DNA of 37,764 nucleotides from an uncultured Clostridia bacterium (GTDB lineage Bacteria; Bacillota; Clostridia; TANB77; CAG-508): assembly GCA_944390515.1 (NCBI GenBank), contig CALXQG010000005.1:1-37764 (forward strand), read 5' to 3'. The notes under the pieces are model-generated. The model was given only the letters and a program-made list of their open reading frames with translations, was not told the origin of the DNA and did no database searches. Made by a program: the position numbers and the translations under genes. Numbering within the stretch: the first letter of the stretch is position 1; each line of letters opens with the position of its first letter. Shown piece after piece: positions 33,382 through 37,764 of the stretch.

Positions 33382-35259
33382 TTATTTATATACTAGAAAC
33401 TGTAATTTATCTGCCACCACCGCCGCCGCCGGCCACCGGCCTCCGCCACCACCGCCTGAGAATCCTCCACCGCCTCCAGTCGATGATGAATATGAAGATG
33501 AAATTGATGAACTTATAGCACTGCTAAAACTAGTAGAAAAATTGCTATGATACATAAAATACATGCATGTAGAAGTATTTAGTGTATCTGTATCTATGTT
33601 TGGATAAACTGTTTTTAATTGTTTTAAGACTTTGTCTGCTATTCCTAAAGCTGTTGCATACACTAAATACTGCTCCCATACTTCTATTGATGGGACCTCT
33701 TTTTCGTCTAGCAAAGAGAAGTCTTCCATGTATTTTTTTAGTCCCTTCCATTTTTCTTTACTATCAATTCCTTTTTGTGTTAATACATTAGTCTTTTTCT
33801 TAATTTTAGAGCACAAAATTCCATTTATAACAAAAACAATAGATAATGGAAATGCTAATGTCAATGTAATAATATCAAAAACAAAGTATACTCCGGAAAT
33901 ACCTCTATAGTCTTCAAATTTTTCTTTCTCTTTTAAATCTATTATTTTTTCTTTTTCTAGTTGCTTTAAAATATTTTTTTCATTTGTCTTTATTAATGTT
34001 TCTATTGAGCTTGAATGATTTGAAATATATTTTTCAAGATCTTTCATCTCAATTTCTTCTTTCTTTTTGTTAATTTTATATATAAAATCTAAGATTTGTT
34101 TTTCATCACTTTTTAATGAGTCATCAGATGTTTTTATTCTTTTTATATAAATCTTATCTTTTCCTTTTTCCTGTTTTTCTACTCTTAGTTCTAAATATTT
34201 TTTTAGTTTTAAATTAAGTATTGTTGCGGAAAATATCTTGCCAAAAATTCTATTAAATCTACCATATGGCTCGTCTAGTATATATACCGCTTCTCCTGGT
34301 GTCACATTTTTATCTGGTAATTCTCTATAATAATCCAATTTCTGCTCTGGTTTATATTTATTACATGAGCTTAATATTTTTCCATATTTAACAGCTTTTT
34401 CTATAAATATTATGCATAATGCCACAATAATAGAAATTATAAATGCTGATATTACTTCGTCTTGAATTTCTTCCCATTTTCTTTTTAAATTAGCTTGTTT
34501 TGCCCATTTAGTTTCTTCTTCTATTACTGTGTTGTATCTATCTTGGTTATATATTCTAGATGTATTTTTTATCATATTATTTGGAAATAAAGATCTAACT
34601 TCTACATATCTACCTGCATTAAAATTATCTACTTGAAATTTTATTGTATCTTTATCAGTTACATGTATTTCTCCATTTAGTCCTTCAGTATGTCCCCATA
34701 CTAATATATTTTCTATACTTTCTGCTTCGTTTGGCAAAGTAATACTTCCCGTTATTTTATCTGCATCTATCTGAAAATCTGCACCTACAAATTGCCAATA
34801 AAGCTCTGCATAATCATTGTATTTTGCTATTGCATCTTTTACAGTATATGAAATTTCGTACTTTCTAGTATCATAATCATCATCCAATCCCACGCCCCAA
34901 GCTATTTCAAATTCTCCTTTTGAATTTTCTAATCCATAATAGCAATCTTTAGTCACATGATACATTTCTTCGTTAATTTGTGTCAATTCTTTGTTAGCTG
35001 TTACATCTTTTACTTTTACATTTTCGATTGAAGTATATTTATTGTTATCTTTTTCAAATGTTTTATACAATGTATTTGTATTTCTTATGTCTATGTTCCA
35101 TGTCTCAACCACATCCATGCTTCCATCTTGATGTATATACACTTTGAAATCTAACTTATCAAGATATAAACTGCTATTATCATCTGCTTTTACTATATTT
35201 GTAAATATCATGCAAATTATAATTACCATAAAAGAAATAAATAACAATTTTTTTCTCAT
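33382..35259 (-). CDS. DUF2207 membrane protein with frameshifted Gly-rich tail
   Basis: A signal peptide (1-25) is followed by a beta-rich extracellular DUF2207 domain (about 30-240: YLDKLDFKVYIHQDGSMDVV, then ETWNI). Further parts are a membrane helix near 270-290, a cytoplasmic region, a second membrane pair near 465-485, a helical region, and a Ser-rich then Gly-rich C-terminus. Such tails normally stay glycine-rich to the stop. Here the frame shifts to RWPAAAVVADKLQ and runs to a stop at 33382. Removing one extra base near 33438 and one near 33431 restores an all-Gly tail ending GGGGR at 33407 (616 residues). The start at 35259 (MRKKLLF) is preferred to 35268, because AAAGGA is 8 nt before it. 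Confidence 0.78.
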   Translation of the reverse strand: MRKKLLFISFMVIIICMIFTNIVKADDNSSLYLDKLDFKVYIHQDGSMDVVETWNIDIRNTNTLYKTFEKDNNKYTSIENVKVKDVTANKELTQINEEMYHVTKDCYYGLENSKGEFEIAWGVGLDDDYDTRKYEISYTVKDAIAKYNDYAELYWQFVGADFQIDADKITGSITLPNEAESIENILVWGHTEGLNGEIHVTDKDTIKFQVDNFNAGRYVEVRSLFPNNMIKNTSRIYNQDRYNTVIEEETKWAKQANLKRKWEEIQDEVISAFIISIIVALCIIFIEKAVKYGKILSSCNKYKPEQKLDYYRELPDKNVTPGEAVYILDEPYGRFNRIFGKIFSATILNLKLKKYLELRVEKQEKGKDKIYIKRIKTSDDSLKSDEKQILDFIYKINKKKEEIEMKDLEKYISNHSSSIETLIKTNEKNILKQLEKEKIIDLKEKEKFEDYRGISGVYFVFDIITLTLAFPLSIVFVINGILCSKIKKKTNVLTQKGIDSKEKWKGLKKYMEDFSLLDEKEVPSIEVWEQYLVYATALGIADKVLKQLKTVYPNIDTDTLNTSTCMYFMYHSNFSTSFSSAISSSISSSYSSSTGGGGGFSGGGGGGRWPAAAVVADKLQFLVYK

Positions 35260-35349
35260 ACTACCCATCCTTTCCCTTTTTTATGGCTATATAATATCAT
35301 ACTCTTTTACATTGTGCAATTATACCTCTAATGTTTATTTTAAAACTTA

Positions 35350-35381
35350 AACAAAGGGTACTTTATACAGTACCCTTTGTT
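35350..35381 (-). terminator. Terminator of the MATE-kinase gene
   Basis: A perfect 13-bp stem, AACAAAGGGTACT and its complement (35350-35362/35369-35381), starts just after the stop codon. Only a mixed T-rich tail follows on the minus strand. Confidence 0.75.
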
Positions 35382-35382
35382 C

Positions 35383-37383
35383 TTATTCTAATACTTTTTC
35401 CTTTTCTTCTACTATTTTACATATCATATCAGCAGTTTTCTCAACTCCTAGAGCATCACTATTTACACAAATATCATAATTAGAAAAATCTTTCCATTCT
35501 TTTCCTGTATAATATTTATAGTGATTTCCTCTTTGTTTGTCTATTCTCTCTATTTCTTTCTCTGCTTTAGATTTATTCATTCCATAGTATGTAGTCGCTC
35601 TTTTTATTTTATCTTCCATATTACTATAAACAAATACCTTTATGACATTGTTCTTATCAGCTAGAATGCTATCTGCACATCTACCAATTATTACACAAGA
35701 TTCTTTGTTTGCAATTTCTTTAATTAATTCCGATTCTTTTGCAAATAGTTCATCTGAATTGTTAAATTCTGAATAATATCCATTATTTAACGCTGCTAAA
35801 ACTGTTCTTTTTTGCTCATTTTGTTCAATATATTCTTGTGATAATCCTGTTTCTTCTGCTACTTTTATAACAAAATCTTTATCATATAGCTTTATTCCTA
35901 ATTTATCTGCAATTAGTCTTCCTATATATCTTCCACCTGAACCATATTCTCTTGATAAAGTAATAACTATTTGTTTATTTAGTTTGTTGTCTGTACTTGT
36001 ATCATCAATTAATGTTTGACTTACAACATTTGCTCTCTTTAAATGTTTAATTTCAACTATTAATAATAGTGTAGCAACTAAGAATGCTAATCCATCTGCA
36101 AATGGTCCTGCAAATAGAAATCCATAAATTCCCCATATACTACTTAGTGCGAACATGGCTGGTATTAAGAATAATATTTGTCTTGATAATGATAAAAATG
36201 CACTCTTTACTCCTTTTCCAATTGCTTGGAAGAATATTCCTGTTGGTATTTGTATACCATTACAAATACATAGCATTAAATATGTTCTAAATGCTAAACA
36301 TGCAAATTCCATATATTTAGCATCACCACTACCAAATAACAATATTAATTTATCTGGTATTGCTTGGAATAATATAAACGCTACTGTACTTACAATTACA
36401 CTTATTCCTAATACAGTTTTTAATGTTTTCTTTACTCTATCATATTTTGCAGCTCCATAGTTGTATCCAAGTATTGGTTGAGCTCCAGCAGCTATTCCTA
36501 TTATAATGCTGTTTAGTATTTGACTTATTTTCATTACTATACCAAATACTGTAATTGGTATCTCTGAACCAAATTCAGATTCGGCTCCATATTTACCTAA
36601 TAAATTATTTTCTACTGCCATTACAACAACTATGCTCATTTGAGTAATAAAACTACTAATTCCAAGCATTGATACTGTTTTTACAATTGAAGGTTTTATT
36701 TTAAAATCTTCTTTTTTAATATCTACACTTTTGAATTTTCTAATATAAAGTATATTCATTAAAAATGTTACAAATTGGCTTATTGAAGTAGCTATGGCTG
36801 CTCCTTCTACTCCCATTTTAAATACAAATATAAATATTGGGTCTAGTATAATATTTAATACAGCTCCAGTAATCATTGATAACATGGCATATTTTGGATT
36901 TCCATCGGCTCTTATTATTGAGTTTAGTGTAGTTCCTATCATCATAAAAGGAAGACCAATTGCTATAAAGTATCCATAGTCCAATGCATATTGCCTTAAT
37001 GCATCAGTACACCCAAATATATTTAACAATTGTGGTAAAAAGCTTACCATAACAATTAAAAATATAATTGATGCTATTATTGATGCCATTATACCATTGG
37101 CAACACCCTTTTTAGCTTCCTCTTTTTTCTTTTCTCCAAGTTTTAAACTTAAGAATGCTGAGCTACCATCTCCAAACATTAATGCAAATGCTAAACAAAC
37201 CATTGTAAGTGGAAATACTACGTTTGTTGCACCATTACCTAAATATCCTACTCCCCAACCTATAAATATTTGGTCAACTATATTGTATAATGAATTTACA
37301 ACTAATGCTATAATGCATGGTATGGAAAATTTACGTATTAATTTTCCTATTTTTTCTGTTCCTAAAATATTTTCTTTTTCCAT
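35383..37383 (-). CDS. MATE efflux transporter fused to cytidylate-kinase-like domain
   Basis: A 666-residue fusion. Residues 1-455 are a twelve-helix MATE transporter, opening with IGKLIRKFSIPCIIALVVNS and having the paired repeats with GNPKYAMLS and AGAQPILGYNYGA typical of the family. Residues 471-666 are a cytidylate-kinase-like P-loop domain: ITLSREYGSGGRYIGR (phosphate loop), KLYDKDF, VIIGRCADSIL, and the lid region KIKRATTYYG. The two halves are usually separate proteins. The kinase domain would lie in the cytoplasm and could couple nucleotide state to transport; no substrate can be named. The start at 37383 (MEKENIL) is preferred to 37413, because GAGGAGGAG precedes it. Confidence 0.88.
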   Translation of the reverse strand: MEKENILGTEKIGKLIRKFSIPCIIALVVNSLYNIVDQIFIGWGVGYLGNGATNVVFPLTMVCLAFALMFGDGSSAFLSLKLGEKKKEEAKKGVANGIMASIIASIIFLIVMVSFLPQLLNIFGCTDALRQYALDYGYFIAIGLPFMMIGTTLNSIIRADGNPKYAMLSMITGAVLNIILDPIFIFVFKMGVEGAAIATSISQFVTFLMNILYIRKFKSVDIKKEDFKIKPSIVKTVSMLGISSFITQMSIVVVMAVENNLLGKYGAESEFGSEIPITVFGIVMKISQILNSIIIGIAAGAQPILGYNYGAAKYDRVKKTLKTVLGISVIVSTVAFILFQAIPDKLILLFGSGDAKYMEFACLAFRTYLMLCICNGIQIPTGIFFQAIGKGVKSAFLSLSRQILFLIPAMFALSSIWGIYGFLFAGPFADGLAFLVATLLLIVEIKHLKRANVVSQTLIDDTSTDNKLNKQIVITLSREYGSGGRYIGRLIADKLGIKLYDKDFVIKVAEETGLSQEYIEQNEQKRTVLAALNNGYYSEFNNSDELFAKESELIKEIANKESCVIIGRCADSILADKNNVIKVFVYSNMEDKIKRATTYYGMNKSKAEKEIERIDKQRGNHYKYYTGKEWKDFSNYDICVNSDALGVEKTADMICKIVEEKEKVLE

Positions 37384-37411
37384 AATCTCCTCCTCTTCTA
37401 TTTTAAAGCAC

Positions 37412-37437
37412 AAAAAGACAACACTTAATTGTGTTGT
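37412..37437 (-). promoter_or_regulatory. Leader hairpin, possible attenuator
   Basis: On the minus strand a perfect 7-bp stem ACAACAC/GTGTTGT (37437-37418) is followed by CTTTTTG, 35 nt before the MATE-kinase start. Just upstream, ATCATT/AATGAT and a second AATCATT could form competing stems. Confidence 0.5.
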
Positions 37438-37502
37438 ACTACATCATTTTTTTCAATGATTGAGTAATTATTAATGATTGTGCCTCTTTAATTCACACTA
37501 AT

Positions 37503-37531
37503 ATTTTATATCAAATTCCTGTTTTTGTCAA
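37503..37531 (-). promoter_or_regulatory. Promoter of the MATE-kinase gene
   Basis: Minus strand TTGACA (37531-37526), 17 nt, TAAAAT (37508-37503), giving a leader of about 110 nt. Between this promoter and the tRNA promoter at 37646 I see nothing else. Confidence 0.65.
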
Positions 37532-37645
37532 CACCCTAACTGTTTAAAAATTATTGTAAATTATATGAATACTTTTTTAATATCTTCATATAATTATATA
37601 AACAACACAAATTTCTGGATTATTTAAAAAATTTCTTTATATAGG

Positions 37646-37675
37646 TTGACAGCATAGTACTAAAAGTAGTATAAT
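37646..37675 (+). promoter_or_regulatory. Promoter of the initiator tRNA
   Basis: Perfect TTGACA (37646-37651), 18 nt, perfect TATAAT (37670-37675), with a start about 10 nt before the tRNA 5' end. Confidence 0.8.
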
Positions 37676-37691
37676 TATTTTGTTGATACAT

Positions 37692-37729
37692 CGCGGGGTG
37701 GAGCAGTTGGCAGCTCGTTGGGCTCATAA
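37692..37729 (+). tRNA. tRNA-fMet (CAT), 5' half only
   Basis: CGCGGGGTGGAGCAG, the D-loop, and the anticodon arm up to GGGCTCATAA match initiator tRNA-Met, including the C1 typical of initiators. After the anticodon loop the expected 3' half (anticodon-stem complement, T-arm, CCCCGCA-CCA) is absent. The sequence continues as TTCTTCTTTTTATGTTTTG to the window end. An intron, an insertion in the anticodon loop, or an assembly join could explain this. Confidence 0.75.
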
Positions 37730-37764
37730 TTCTTCTTTTTATGTTTTGTCCCGTAAAATAATGT

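Noticed and set aside
1..37764. CRISPR array, insertion sequence or rRNA
   Set aside because: No regularly spaced repeats, transposase frames or rRNA segments were found on either strand.

Overview
The window is very AT-rich DNA of a Gram-positive, anaerobic, low-GC Firmicute, most likely an uncultured member of the class Clostridia. The support is a Spo0E-like sporulation phosphatase, an oxygen-sensitive class III ribonucleotide reductase with its activase, ribosomal protein S21, a YmfF/YmfH-type M16 pair, consensus sigma-A promoters and strong AGGAGG ribosome-binding sites. The sequence runs from a tRNA-Cys at the left edge to an initiator tRNA-Met cut off in its anticodon loop at the right edge.

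Left edge (1-1440): tRNA-Cys is followed by a nucleoside-deoxyribosyltransferase-like gene and a compact two-transcript locus. That locus is a roughly 78-nt RNA with its own promoter, recognition hairpin and terminator, facing a 33-residue reading frame. The RNA can pair with the start codon region of that small gene, which has the layout of a type I toxin-antitoxin or other antisense-controlled small gene. The segment is flanked by a degenerate direct repeat of the tRNA-Cys 3' end and its downstream sequence, as expected of a small insertion at a tRNA gene.

1446-16430, all on the minus strand: a chromosomal type IV secretion-like operon. In transcription order it has three VirB2/TrbC-like pilin genes (the first with a long ectodomain), an internal terminator, PrgI (VirB3-like), a membrane-anchored VirB4-N-terminus-like protein, the VirB4 ATPase, a TrbL/VirB6-like channel protein, a membrane-bound three-domain peptidoglycan hydrolase, two VirB8-like membrane proteins and an unknown soluble 439-residue protein. 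A D,D-carboxypeptidase gene with a frameshift follows. No relaxase, coupling ATPase or VirB11 is present in the window, so this may be a secretion or surface apparatus and not a conjugation module. Stable hairpins without U-tracts lie between several of its genes.

16562-25476: Spo0E-like protein, the M16 protease pair, rpsU, a GH25/LysM lysozyme, a cysteine synthase, and on the plus strand a YfcE-like phosphoesterase with a UDP-sugar pyrophosphorylase. A YgjP-like protein with a lost zinc motif follows.

25622-32865: nucleotide metabolism. dGTPase converges on nrdD-nrdG. A second NrdD-like gene has lost both active-site cysteines and the entire zinc/glycyl-radical tail. Both nrdD-type promoters carry the same 16-bp imperfect palindrome exactly 20 nt upstream of TATAAT, and a Crp/Fnr-family regulator is encoded divergently from the second one. 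This looks like a local regulon for anaerobic deoxynucleotide synthesis.

32864-37764: TspO, a DUF2207 membrane protein with a frameshifted Gly-rich tail, a MATE transporter fused to a cytidylate-kinase-like domain behind a structured leader, and the truncated tRNA-fMet.
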